From: Oryzisolibacter sp. LB2S
Lineage (GTDB): Bacteria > Pseudomonadota > Gammaproteobacteria > Burkholderiales > Burkholderiaceae_C
DNA length: 64,000 nucleotides
NCBI RefSeq assembly: GCF_040732315.1
Contig: NZ_CP160388.1
Span: 466,001-530,000, forward strand
Direction: 5' to 3'
Shown: piece by piece, positions 1 through 7,913 of the stretch
Position numbering within the stretch: position 1 is the first letter of the stretch
Layout: each line of letters opens with the position of its first letter
The notes under the pieces: model-generated
Databases searched by the model: none
Seen by the model: only the letters and a program-made list of their open reading frames with translations
Told to the model about the DNA's origin: nothing
Made by a program: the position numbers and the translations under genes

Positions 1-438
1 CTCCACGAAGGGCCGCTCTGCGCCCACGTTGTGGATGCGCGCGAGGTACCGGCCCAGCCATTCGAGCACCTCGTAGTCGTCGAGCTCGGGCATGCGCCCG
101 CCGCGCCAGGGGCTGATGGAGAAGTCAAAGCCCGCGTGCCGGTGCAGGCTGCGGCCCTGCAGGATCAGCGGCGCCACCACGGGCACCTCGGCCGCGGCCA
201 GCTCCTGGGCGAAGTCGTGTTCCTCCTGGATCTGCGCCTGGCTCCAGCGGCCGGGGCGGTAGAACTTGGCGACGACGCGGCTGCCGTCCTCCAGCGTCAC
301 CTGGTAGACGCGGTTCTCGTAGGAGCCCAGCGCCATCAGCCGGCCGTCGCCGTTCAGCCCCAGGCCCGCGAGGGCGTCGAGCACCAGGTCGGGCGTGAGG
401 CTGGCGTAGGGGTGGGGGCTGTCGTCGGGCGTGCGCAT
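1..438 (-). CDS. srkA: SrkA/YihE-like stress response Ser/Thr kinase (N-terminal part, cut by window edge)
   Basis: The first 146 codons are visible, reading out of the left end of the window. The protein starts MRTPDDSPHPYASLTPD and has the hallmark YihE/RdoA beginning: a phrase ENRVYQV followed by an acidic turn and VVAKFYRPGRWS, where the lysine is the nucleotide-binding residue, then an EEHDFAQEL helix. The family is an APH-fold kinase that acts in the cytoplasm in envelope-stress survival. The catalytic loop lies outside the window, so activity cannot be judged. It follows the kinase-USP gene on the same strand after about 65 bases that hold a 12-bp tandem repeat. The family call is firm; co-transcription is only possible. 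Confidence 0.85.
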   Translation of the reverse strand, partial: MRTPDDSPHPYASLTPDLVLDALAGLGLNGDGRLMALGSYENRVYQVTLEDGSRVVAKFYRPGRWSQAQIQEEHDFAQELAAAEVPVVAPLILQGRSLHRHAGFDFSISPWRGGRMPELDDYEVLEWLGRYLARIHNVGAERPFVE

Positions 439-470
439 GCGGCGATTGTCGCGCGTCGCTGGCCGGCTCG

Positions 471-510
471 CATGCCGGGCTACATGCGGGGTCACATGCG
501 GGGTTACATG
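471..510. repeat. 12-bp tandem repeat carrying three different stop codons
   Basis: Three 12-base units (CATGCCGGGCTA, CATGCGGGGTCA, CATGCGGGGTTA) and a partial fourth (CATGCCC) run head to tail. Read on the minus strand, each unit is four codons ending in ATG followed by a stop. The first stop, TAA at 504-506, ends the kinase-USP gene; the next two units give TGA and TAG in the same frame. Confidence 0.85.
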
Positions 511-1943
511 CCCAGTGCGCCGAACGGCAGCTGCTGCTTGACGAGGATGACGGTGCAGGGCGCGTCGCGCGCCACGCGTATGGGCACGGTGTCGATGAAG
601 CGCTGCAGCTGCAGCCCATGCGTGGCCGCGCCCAGGATCATCATGCTCACGCGGTTGGCCTCGGCAAAGCGCACCAGGGCCTGGGCCACGTCGCCGGCCT
701 CGAGCACGTGGTAGCTGGCGCTGTGCTGCGACAGGTCGAGGCCGCCGGCCCATTGCTTGAGGCGCGCCAGATGCTGGCGCTGCAGCGTGGTCTCGCTGCG
801 CGTGCTGTCCGAGGTGCTGCTCGCCGACGACTTGATCACCGACACGCAGGCCAGGCGCGCGCCCGGGCGTATGCCGAGCGAGCGCGCGGCGGCCTCGCGC
901 AGCGAATACAGCGTCGCGTCCTGCACGTCCTCGTGCGGCACGGCCACCATGAGGATGGGCACCTCCGCGATCTGGCGCGTGGGCAGGGGGCTGGGCTGGT
1001 AGTGCATGCCCGCGGCCTTGATCCAGCGCTTGAAATGGGTCCCGAGGCCCGGCCCGCGCAGGCGCCGCCCGCGCTCGGTGATGGGCACCTGATCGGGGTT
1101 GGCCAGGTCGAAGGCCAGGTGCGCGGCCGAGGGGTAGCGCTGCGCGGCCTCGGGCTCCAGGCAGCGCAGGATCACCTCCTGCAGCCATTCGGGCAGGTCG
1201 GGGCGGTGCTGGCGCGGCGGTGCGGGCGTCATCCACAGGCGCTGGCGCAGGCCGGCCTGGGTGGTGGGCGAGCCGAACGGCAGCTCGCCCGTGGCCATCT
1301 CGTAGAGCATGACGCCGATGGCGAAGATGTCGCTGCGCAGGTCGCCGCGCACGCCCACCACCTGCTCGGGCGCGATCCAGGTGGGCGAGCCCACGGCCTT
1401 GCGCATCTCCTCGGCCAGCAGGTCGGGGTAATGCGCGTGGCAGGACAGGCCGAAGTCCAGCAGCACCACGCCGCCGTCGCCACGCAGCAGCACGTTGGCG
1501 GGTTTCAGATCCAGGTGGCAGACGTTCTGCTGGTGGATGCTGTGCGCGGCCATGGCGGTGGCGCTGCCTATGCGCGCGATGGCCTCGAAGCTGCGCGCGG
1601 CGTGGTCCTCGGGCCCATGCCGGTCCAGCCAGTGCTGCAGCGTGTCGCCCGGCACATATTCCATGACCAGATAGGGCAGGCGCATGAGGTCGCCCGCGGC
1701 CACGAAGCGCGGCGTGTGCGGGCCGGTCAGCGTGGGCAATATGGTCAGCTCGACCTCGAAGCTCACGATGTTCTCGGCCCCGTCGCTCGCTGTCATGCGC
1801 GGGATCTTCATGGCCAGGTCAAAGCCCGGATTGCGCGCGGCGTTGGCATAGCCGACGCGGTAGATATGGGCCATGCCGCCTGCGTGGATGCACTCGTGCA
1901 CCACGAAGCCGTCGATCTCGGTGCCGGGCTCGAGCAGCTTCAT
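504..1943 (-). CDS. Ser/Thr protein kinase fused to a universal stress protein domain
   Basis: A 479-residue cytoplasmic protein. Residues about 10-285 are a eukaryotic-type kinase: degenerate glycine loop AGGMAHIYRV, lysine K46 in LAMKIPR, catalytic loop HLDLKPAN at 143-150 (D145), DFG at 163-165, and APE at 191-193. Residues about 328-470 resemble a universal stress protein domain, ending in a MMILGAATHG strand and a VTVILVK-like strand. No membrane segment is seen. The chosen start, MKLLEPGTEIDG, lies 4 bases after the phosphoesterase stop; a longer frame upstream lies inside that gene and is rejected. The neighbours suggest a small phospho-signalling unit in which the USP domain senses or is modified, but substrates are unknown. 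Confidence 0.88.
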   Translation of the reverse strand: MKLLEPGTEIDGFVVHECIHAGGMAHIYRVGYANAARNPGFDLAMKIPRMTASDGAENIVSFEVELTILPTLTGPHTPRFVAAGDLMRLPYLVMEYVPGDTLQHWLDRHGPEDHAARSFEAIARIGSATAMAAHSIHQQNVCHLDLKPANVLLRGDGGVVLLDFGLSCHAHYPDLLAEEMRKAVGSPTWIAPEQVVGVRGDLRSDIFAIGVMLYEMATGELPFGSPTTQAGLRQRLWMTPAPPRQHRPDLPEWLQEVILRCLEPEAAQRYPSAAHLAFDLANPDQVPITERGRRLRGPGLGTHFKRWIKAAGMHYQPSPLPTRQIAEVPILMVAVPHEDVQDATLYSLREAAARSLGIRPGARLACVSVIKSSASSTSDSTRSETTLQRQHLARLKQWAGGLDLSQHSASYHVLEAGDVAQALVRFAEANRVSMMILGAATHGLQLQRFIDTVPIRVARDAPCTVILVKQQLPFGALGM

Positions 1944-1947
1944 GGAT

Positions 1948-2709
1948 TCACCGGCCCTTTTCCAGCCGGTCGGCAAAGAAGGCCGGCAGGCCGCTCGCGC
2001 GCACGGCGGCGGCCGCCGCGATGTGGTCGTAGGCCACGCGATGGAAGGTGAGCGTGGCCGCGTCCGCGTCGAACAGCGCGTACATGGCGCGGGTGTCGCC
2101 GTCGCGCGGCTGGCCGCACGATCCCACGATGGCCAGCCATTGCCGGTGTGGCGGCACGGGCACGGGCACACCCGGCTGCGGGGTAAAGCGCATCAGCTTG
2201 GCCGTGGGCGTGAGGAAGTACAGCGCCTGCTCGTGCACATGGCCGCTGAACACGTAGCGAATGGCCGGGTCCATGCGCGTGGCCGCGGCCATGGAGCGCT
2301 CGGCCGCACTGCCGTCGGTGATGTAGTGCCAGCGCTCGGGGCCGTCGGCGCTCGCGTGCACCAGCAGCGCGTCCGGGCCCATGCGCGCGGTCAGCGGCAG
2401 GCCGGCCAGAAAGTCGCGATGCCGCGGGCTCAGCTGCGGATAGGTCCACTGCGCGCTCTGCTCGCCCAGGGTCTGGGCGCCCGCGGGGGGCGTGAGGGCG
2501 GCCGCATCGTGGTTGCCGCGCACGCACAGCGCGCCTTCGTCGCTCACCAGGTGCATCAGCCGGTCGAGCACCGGCGCCGGGTCGGCGCCATAGCCCACCA
2601 GATCACCGAGCAGGGCCAGCTGCTGCGCGCCCTGGGCGTGGGCATGTTCGAGGCAGGCCTCCAGGGCCTGCAGATTGGCGTGAATGTCGGAGAGCAGGGC
2701 GATCTTCAT
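1948..2709 (-). CDS. Calcineurin-like metallophosphoesterase
   Basis: A 253-residue cytoplasmic phosphoesterase with the full two-metal set: SDIHAN (D8, H10), LLGDLVGYG (D36), RGNHD (65-68), VHAS (117-120) and SGHVHEQ (155-161). The layout matches the YfcE/MJ0936-like group of small phosphodiesterases and phosphatases; the DLVGYG phrase is frequent in this group. It is the first gene of a tight pair with the downstream kinase-USP gene (4-base gap), so it could oppose that kinase, but this is inference. No signal peptide is present. Substrate unknown. Confidence 0.88.
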   Translation of the reverse strand: MKIALLSDIHANLQALEACLEHAHAQGAQQLALLGDLVGYGADPAPVLDRLMHLVSDEGALCVRGNHDAAALTPPAGAQTLGEQSAQWTYPQLSPRHRDFLAGLPLTARMGPDALLVHASADGPERWHYITDGSAAERSMAAATRMDPAIRYVFSGHVHEQALYFLTPTAKLMRFTPQPGVPVPVPPHRQWLAIVGSCGQPRDGDTRAMYALFDADAATLTFHRVAYDHIAAAAAVRASGLPAFFADRLEKGR

Positions 2710-2875
2710 GATCCCGACATGATGGCGTCAGTTGCTGAGTGTGGGCTTTCACGCGGGGCGGCGGCGAACTAGGGAAAACGCTGGGTGCCCAGGTCTTGCC
2801 CACTGCGCCGCAGCCAGTCGGCGCCCGCGCATGCGCCTGGCCGGGCACATGCGTGGGTGGCGGGTGCGGGGCAGG

Positions 2876-4066
2876 CTAGCCCTGGCGTTCCAGTCGCGCT
2901 CGAATTGTGGCGGCCAGCGCGGCGATGGCGATGTCGATCTGCGCGGCGCTGGCGGTCACGAACGACAGGCGCAGCGTGCGCGGGTCGCCATGGTCGGCGT
3001 AGAAGGCGGCGCCGGGCACGAAGGCCACGTTGCGCTCCACGGCCGCGGGCAGCAGCTCGATGGCGTTCAGGCCCTCGGGCAGGCGCACCCACAGGAACAT
3101 GCCGCCGGCCGGGCGGTTCCAGCTCACGCCCAGGCCGGCCATCTCGCGCTCGAGCGCGGCCAGCATGGCGTCGCGCTGCTGCCTGTAGAGCGTGCGAATC
3201 GTGGGCACATGGCGATCGAGGAAGCCGTCCTTGAGCACCTCGGCGACGATGCGCTGGTTGAAGCTGGGCGTGTGCAGGTCGGCCGCCTGCTTGGCCTGCA
3301 GGAGCTTGGGGTAGATGGCCTTGGGCGCGACCACATAGCCCAGGCGCAGGCCCGGCGCCAGCACCTTGGAGAAGCTGCCCAGATAGATGCAGCCATCGGG
3401 GTTGCGCGCCGTCATGGGCGCGGGCGGGGGCTGGTCGAACCACAGGTCGCCATAGGGGTTGTCCTCGACCAGCGGGATGCCGAGCTCGGCCGCCCTGGCA
3501 GACAGCGCGGCGCGACGTTCCTCGCTCATGGTGCGGCCCGTGGGGTTCTGGAAGTTGGGCAGCAGGTACATGAAGCGCGCGCGGTCGGCGCTGCCGCCCG
3601 CCTGGGCGACAAAGTCCTCGACCAGCGGGCCCTCGTCGTCGCTGGCCACGCTCACGATGCGCGGCTCCATGGGCGTGAAGGCCTGCAGCGCGCCCAGGTA
3701 GGTCGGGGTCTCGACGAGCACGCGGCTGTCCTTGTCGGCCAGCACCTTGGCCACCAGGTCCAGGCCCTGCTGCGAGCCCGTGGTGATGAGCACCTGGGCC
3801 GGATCCACGTCCCAGGGCAGCCACTGCGCGACGGCCTCGCGCAGCGCAGGGTAGCCCTCGCTCGCGGCGTACTGCAGGGCCGACTGGCCGTCGTGCGTGA
3901 GCACCGTGGCGCAGGCCGCGGCAAATTCATGGACCGGGAAGGTCTTGGGCGAGGGCAGTCCGCCGGCCAGGCTGATGATGCCGGGCTTCTCGGTGACCTT
4001 GAGGATCTCGCGGATCACCGAGGGGTTCATTTTTTCGGCGCGTGCGGCCAGGGTCCAGTGCGTCAT
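2876..4066 (-). CDS. PLP-dependent class I aminotransferase (LysN/2-aminoadipate transaminase-like)
   Basis: A 396-residue fold-type I aminotransferase without a regulatory HTH domain. Visible elements are SLAGGLPSP near 32-40, QNPTG at 173-177, the EDNPYGDLW segment with D202 and Y205, and the PLP lysine K234 in SFSKVLAPGLRLGY. The opening MNPSVIREIL and GGLPSP pattern is typical of the LysN/ARO8-like subgroup, which acts on 2-aminoadipate, aromatic or branched-chain amino acids; the exact substrate cannot be read. The start MTHWTLAARAEKMNPS has a GGAGAT ribosome site; a longer frame upstream has no such support. The EamA exporter gene lies upstream on the same strand after about 110 bases. 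Confidence 0.85.
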   Translation of the reverse strand: MTHWTLAARAEKMNPSVIREILKVTEKPGIISLAGGLPSPKTFPVHEFAAACATVLTHDGQSALQYAASEGYPALREAVAQWLPWDVDPAQVLITTGSQQGLDLVAKVLADKDSRVLVETPTYLGALQAFTPMEPRIVSVASDDEGPLVEDFVAQAGGSADRARFMYLLPNFQNPTGRTMSEERRAALSARAAELGIPLVEDNPYGDLWFDQPPPAPMTARNPDGCIYLGSFSKVLAPGLRLGYVVAPKAIYPKLLQAKQAADLHTPSFNQRIVAEVLKDGFLDRHVPTIRTLYRQQRDAMLAALEREMAGLGVSWNRPAGGMFLWVRLPEGLNAIELLPAAVERNVAFVPGAAFYADHGDPRTLRLSFVTASAAQIDIAIAALAATIRARLERQG

Positions 4067-4177
4067 TCGTATATCTCCAAAAAGGCGTGGTACGCCATCC
4101 ATCTGCTCAAAAAAATTGCCGTTGTGCGGCATGCTGCCGCCCTGCGGGTGGAGCGGCGCGCGCAGCATAACGCAAGC

Positions 4178-5110
4178 TCAATTCCCCACTGGCATGCGCC
4201 GGCCCACGGCCACGGTGGCCACCACGGCCGCGGCAAAGCCCAGCGTCACCAGGTCCAGCGGCTCGCCCAGCAGCGGCATGGCCGCGAGGATCGAGAAAAA
4301 CGGCTGCAGCAGCTGCGTCTGGCTCACGCGCAGCGCGCCGCCCAGGGCCAGCCCGCGGAACCAGGCAAAGAAGCCGGCCCACATCGAGAACACGCCCACG
4401 TACACAAAACCGCCCCAGGCCGACGCCGCCACGGGCTGCGTGGGCCAGAGCCAGAGCGCGGCCGGCAGCGTGACGGGCAGCGCCAGCAGGCAGACCCAGC
4501 AGATCACGCGCTCGGCGCCCAGGTCGGGCGTGATGCGCGCGCCATGGATGTAGCCGACCGAGGCCGCCACCACCGCGGCGACGAGCAGCGCGTCGGCCGG
4601 CTCCGCGCTGAAGCCATGGCCGAACTGCCAGCCGCGCAGCAGCGAGAACGCCACCACCAGCGCGCTGCCCAGCACGGCGCAGACCCAGAAGCCCAGGCGC
4701 GCGCGCTGGTGCAGCACCAGCGCGGCCACGGCGGCGGTCACCAGTGGCAGCAGCGCCGTGACCACGGCCGCGTGGCTGGCCGTGACGCTGCGCAGCGCAT
4801 AGGCCAGCAGCAGCGGGTAGCCGAGCACATTGCCCAGCACGGCCCAGCCCAGGTGCCTGAGCTGGTGCCGCGCGGGCCGCGGCGAGCGCGTGACCAGCAG
4901 AAACACCGCCGACAGCAGGCCCGCGAGCGCCGCACGCCCGAGCGTGACGAACCAGGGCGAGAGCTGGGGATGCTCATGTGTGCCCGTGGCCAGGCGCGTG
5001 GCCGGCAGCGTGACGGCAAAGATCGCCACGCCGAGCACGCCCAGCCACAGGCCCAGGGTTTCGGTGCGGTGCGTGTTGGGCATGGCCGCGTGGTGGGTGC
5101 GGGTGCTCAT
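4178..5110 (-). CDS. EamA/DMT-family transporter
   Basis: About 310 residues with ten predicted hydrophobic helices in two repeated EamA halves, as in the RhaT/YdcZ-like drug/metabolite exporters of the inner membrane. The start at MSTRTHHAAMPNTH has AGGA six bases upstream; a second ATG at 5083 is possible. The gene is divergent from a MocR-type PLP-dependent regulator, with an operator-like palindrome in the 169 bases between them, and is followed on the same strand by an aminotransferase. That arrangement suggests export of an amino acid or amine whose level is sensed by the regulator. Substrate unknown. Confidence 0.85.
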   Translation of the reverse strand: MSTRTHHAAMPNTHRTETLGLWLGVLGVAIFAVTLPATRLATGTHEHPQLSPWFVTLGRAALAGLLSAVFLLVTRSPRPARHQLRHLGWAVLGNVLGYPLLLAYALRSVTASHAAVVTALLPLVTAAVAALVLHQRARLGFWVCAVLGSALVVAFSLLRGWQFGHGFSAEPADALLVAAVVAASVGYIHGARITPDLGAERVICWVCLLALPVTLPAALWLWPTQPVAASAWGGFVYVGVFSMWAGFFAWFRGLALGGALRVSQTQLLQPFFSILAAMPLLGEPLDLVTLGFAAAVVATVAVGRRMPVGN

Positions 5111-5217
5111 GCCGTCATCCTGCGGCGGGCGGCGAGGCGCGCTGTGCTGCAGTCGCGCGCGGGCATGGGGTGTGCAAGGTAGGGCATGGGGATGGCGGCT
5201 TCTTGATGGCGAGCCTG

Positions 5218-5256
5218 TACTGTAGGGCCGTTGCCCATTACAGTACCAATACAGTT
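5218..5256. promoter_or_regulatory. MocR-type operator: inverted plus direct repeats
   Basis: TACTGTA (5218-5224) and TACAGTA (5239-5245) form a perfect inverted repeat around 14 bases that contain a GGGC/GCCC inner stem. A further TACAGTT (5250-5256) repeats the right arm 11 bases on, about one helical turn. Mixed direct and inverted repeats in the divergent promoter region are the usual binding layout of MocR/PdxR regulators. Confidence 0.65.
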
Positions 5257-5279
5257 GCTCTGACACAGAATCGATCTGT

Positions 5280-6764
5280 ATGGGCCCATCCACTGACACA
5301 GCCATGCTCACCCGCACGCCCGAACGCAGCCTGACCGAACAACTGGCCGAGCGCTTTGCCGAGCGCATACGCGCGCGCCTGCTGCCCGCGGGCGCGCGCC
5401 TGCCCTCGGTGCGCGAATGCGCGCGCCAGCAGGGCGTGAGCCCCTACACCGTGGTCGCGGCCTACGACAAGCTGCTCGCCCAGGGCCTGGTGGAGGCGCG
5501 GCGTCAGCGCGGGTTCTTCGTGCGCGATATTGCACAGAATATGCCTCCAGGGCAGGTGGGTAAATCGCTGGCAGCTATGTCTTCAGGAGCGGAGCAGGCA
5601 TCGCCACTGGGCACGATAGGCGTGCGCATGACGGGCTCGCAGATCAACGCCACGGCGCTGATGCGCGGCATGTTCTACCAGGCGTCGGCCAAGCCCCAGC
5701 CCGGCTCGGGCGTGCTGCCCGTGGCCTGGCTGGGGGAGGCGCGCTTTCTACCCGCAGCCGTGCGCAAGATCACCGCCGGCCCGGCGCTGCAGGGTGGGTC
5801 GCTGAGCTATGGCGAGCCCATGGGCGACGCGGGCCTGCGCCGGGCGCTGGCGCGGCGCATGGCCGACATCGACATTGCCGCGGCGCCCGAGCAGATCATG
5901 ACCACCGTGGGCGCCACGCAGGCGCTCGACATCGTGAGCCGCGCGCTGCTCAAGGCCGGCGACCCGGTGATGGTGGAGGAGCCCGGCTGGAGCGTGGAGT
6001 TCGCGCGCCTCGACGCCCTGGGCATGCGCGTGCTGCCCGTGCCGCGCGGCCCCGCGGGGCCGGACCTGGACGTCATGGCGCGCTACTGCGAGCTGCACGC
6101 GCCCAGGCTGTTCGTGAGCGTGAGCGTGCTGCACAACCCCACGGGCTACAGCCTCTCGCCGGCGGTGGCGCACCAGGTGCTGCAGCTGGCCGAACGGCAT
6201 GGCTTTCACATCGTCGAGGACGACACCTACGGCCATATCGCGCCCGAGCACGCGACGCGCCTGGCCGCGCTCGACGGCCTGCGCCGCACCATCTACGTGA
6301 ACGGCTTTGCCAAGATCCTCGCGCCCAACTGGCGCGTGGGCTACCTGGCCGCGCCGCCCGAGCTCGTCGAGCGCCTGCTCGACACCAAGCTGCTGTCCAC
6401 GCTGACCACGCCGTCCCTGCTGGAGAAGGCGCTCGCCCTGTGCATAGAACAGGGCCAGCTGCGCCGCCACGCCGAGCGCATGCGCCAGCGCCTGGCCCAG
6501 GCGCGTGCGCGCAGCGTGCAGCTGGCGCTGGCCGCGGGTTGCCGCTTCGCCGCCGAGCCCGCGGGCATGTTCGGCTGGGTGGACACGGGTGTGGACACCG
6601 ACCTGCTGGCCCAGCGCATGCTCGACGAGGGCTATCTGATCGCCCCCGGCGCGCTCTTCCGCGCCACGCGCCGGCCCTGCACGCTGATGCGCATCAACTT
6701 CGCCACCACGCAGGAGCCGGCGTTCTGGCAGGCCTGGAGGCGGGTGGTGCAGGAGCTGCAATAG
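5280..6764 (+). CDS. MocR/PdxR-family transcriptional regulator (GntR HTH plus aminotransferase domain)
   Basis: A protein of up to 494 residues. Residues about 15-85 are a GntR winged helix (SLTEQLAERFAERIRA, LPSVRECARQQGVS, then VVAAYDKLLAQGLVEARRQRGFF). Residues about 110-494 are a fold-type I aminotransferase domain with HNPTG (285-289), EDDTYGH (313-319) and the PLP lysine K345 in NGFAKILAPNWRVGY. Such regulators use PLP to sense an amino acid or vitamin B6 and often activate a divergent gene, here the EamA exporter, while repressing themselves. The first ATG is used; a second at 5304 is equally possible, neither having a clear ribosome site. The inter-domain linker (about residues 86-105) is encoded partly by a copy of a dispersed intergenic repeat. 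Confidence 0.88.
   Translation: MGPSTDTAMLTRTPERSLTEQLAERFAERIRARLLPAGARLPSVRECARQQGVSPYTVVAAYDKLLAQGLVEARRQRGFFVRDIAQNMPPGQVGKSLAAMSSGAEQASPLGTIGVRMTGSQINATALMRGMFYQASAKPQPGSGVLPVAWLGEARFLPAAVRKITAGPALQGGSLSYGEPMGDAGLRRALARRMADIDIAAAPEQIMTTVGATQALDIVSRALLKAGDPVMVEEPGWSVEFARLDALGMRVLPVPRGPAGPDLDVMARYCELHAPRLFVSVSVLHNPTGYSLSPAVAHQVLQLAERHGFHIVEDDTYGHIAPEHATRLAALDGLRRTIYVNGFAKILAPNWRVGYLAAPPELVERLLDTKLLSTLTTPSLLEKALALCIEQGQLRRHAERMRQRLAQARARSVQLALAAGCRFAAEPAGMFGWVDTGVDTDLLAQRMLDEGYLIAPGALFRATRRPCTLMRINFATTQEPAFWQAWRRVVQELQ
5543..5580 (+). repeat. Dispersed repeat copy inside the regulator linker
   Basis: CCTCCAG followed about 20 bases later by TCGCTGGCAGCTATG matches the two ends of the repeat family seen between other genes in this window (16.1, 26.4 and 42.1 kb). 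Here it is in frame and codes for part of the linker between the HTH and aminotransferase domains. Confidence 0.5.
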
Positions 6765-6804
6765 CGGCGCGTTGCAGCGACTGATCCGCTCAAGACATGG
6801 CGCG

Positions 6805-7794
6805 CTAGCCGCACGCCGCCGCCTCGGCCGCAATGCGGCGCACGCAGTCGCCGGCGGGCTCCAGTGCCGTGATGCGGTCGACCCCGCGGCCGGCGTAGAG
6901 GGCCATGGCCTCGAAGTCGCCGGTCATGGAGCGCAGCGGCGAGTCGGTGCTGAACAGATGGATGGGGCGGCCTTCCTCCTCGCCGACCACCGCGCGGCCC
7001 GTGGCGGGCGGGGCCGCGAATGGATCGCCGCGCTCGCCCCGCGTGACGCTGCTTCTGAGCACGCGCACGGCCGCGTGGGGCGGCCAGTTGACGTGGAAGT
7101 CCTCGGTCAGCACCGTGTCGCTGGCGCGCGCGGCCAGCAGGCGGCGCTTGTGGTAGTCGTGCGCAAAGGATTCGTGCGTGGCGATGAGCGCCGTGCCGAG
7201 CACCGCGGCCTGGGCGCCCAGGGTCAGCACGCGCGCCACGTCGCGCCCGTCGGCCAGGCCGCCCGCGGCGGCCACGGGCACCTGGGCCACGGCCAGCACA
7301 TCGGCCAGCAGCTCGGCCAGTGGCTGGCGCCCGCGCACATGGCCACCGGCCTCCACGCCCTGGGCGATGAGGGCCTGCGCGCCCGCCTGCTGCGCGGCCA
7401 GCGCGTCGGCCACCGAGCCCACCTGGTGAACCACGGTGATGCCCGCGCCGCGCAGGCGGGCGACGACGGCGTGGTCCACGTCCCAGAACAGGCAGACCAC
7501 GGGCACGCGCAGCGTGATGCACAGGTCGATCTGAGCGCGCAGCAGCGGCGCGGGCGTGGCGGCCGGGATGAGGTTTACGCCAAACGGTGCCCGGGTGCGG
7601 CCGCGCACCTGGCCCACCTCGCGGTCGATGAGCGCCAGCGGCTCGCGCACCATGCCGAGAAAGCCGAAGGCGCCGGCCTCGGTGACGGCGGCCACGAGCT
7701 CCGAGCGCGCCACGCCGCCCATGCCCGCCAGCACGATGGGCAGGCGGCAGCCCAGCAGTTGACACAGGGCGGTGGGGTGGAGGGTGTCTGGCAT
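6805..7794 (-). CDS. Nitronate monooxygenase family FMN enzyme
   Basis: A 329-residue TIM-barrel flavoprotein of the nitronate monooxygenase (formerly 2-nitropropane dioxygenase) / enoyl-ACP reductase II family. It opens with LGCRLPIVLAGMGGVAR, has FGVNLI near 71-76, the flavin/substrate motif EAGGHVRG at 148-155, and phosphate-binding segments AAAGGLADGRDV near 176-187 and VLGTALIAT near 198-206. Enzymes of this group oxidise alkyl nitronates or act as quinone reductases; the sequence does not decide which. The start MPDTLHPTALC has AGGAG eight bases upstream. It is cytoplasmic and stands alone, 119 bases downstream of the sodium-dependent transporter on the same strand. Confidence 0.85.
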   Translation of the reverse strand: MPDTLHPTALCQLLGCRLPIVLAGMGGVARSELVAAVTEAGAFGFLGMVREPLALIDREVGQVRGRTRAPFGVNLIPAATPAPLLRAQIDLCITLRVPVVCLFWDVDHAVVARLRGAGITVVHQVGSVADALAAQQAGAQALIAQGVEAGGHVRGRQPLAELLADVLAVAQVPVAAAGGLADGRDVARVLTLGAQAAVLGTALIATHESFAHDYHKRRLLAARASDTVLTEDFHVNWPPHAAVRVLRSSVTRGERGDPFAAPPATGRAVVGEEEGRPIHLFSTDSPLRSMTGDFEAMALYAGRGVDRITALEPAGDCVRRIAAEAAACG

Positions 7795-7913
7795 GGCGGC
7801 TCCTGCGGGCGGATCGGGCCGGCCATCATGCGGCGCCGCGGTGCCGGGCGCAAGCCGCGGGCACTGGCGGCAGGGGCTTTGTCCGGGCCGCGGCCCCACG
7901 CGCTCACAGCCTC

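Noticed and set aside
2710..2875. A short gene or RNA between the phosphoesterase and aminotransferase genes
   Set aside because: The 166 bases contain no supported frame, no hairpin with a T tract, and no clear promoter.
2732..5182. An 816-codon open frame on the plus strand
   Set aside because: It is antisense to the aminotransferase and EamA genes, is rich in Arg, Gly and His with no domain, and has no ribosome site. A GC-driven shadow.
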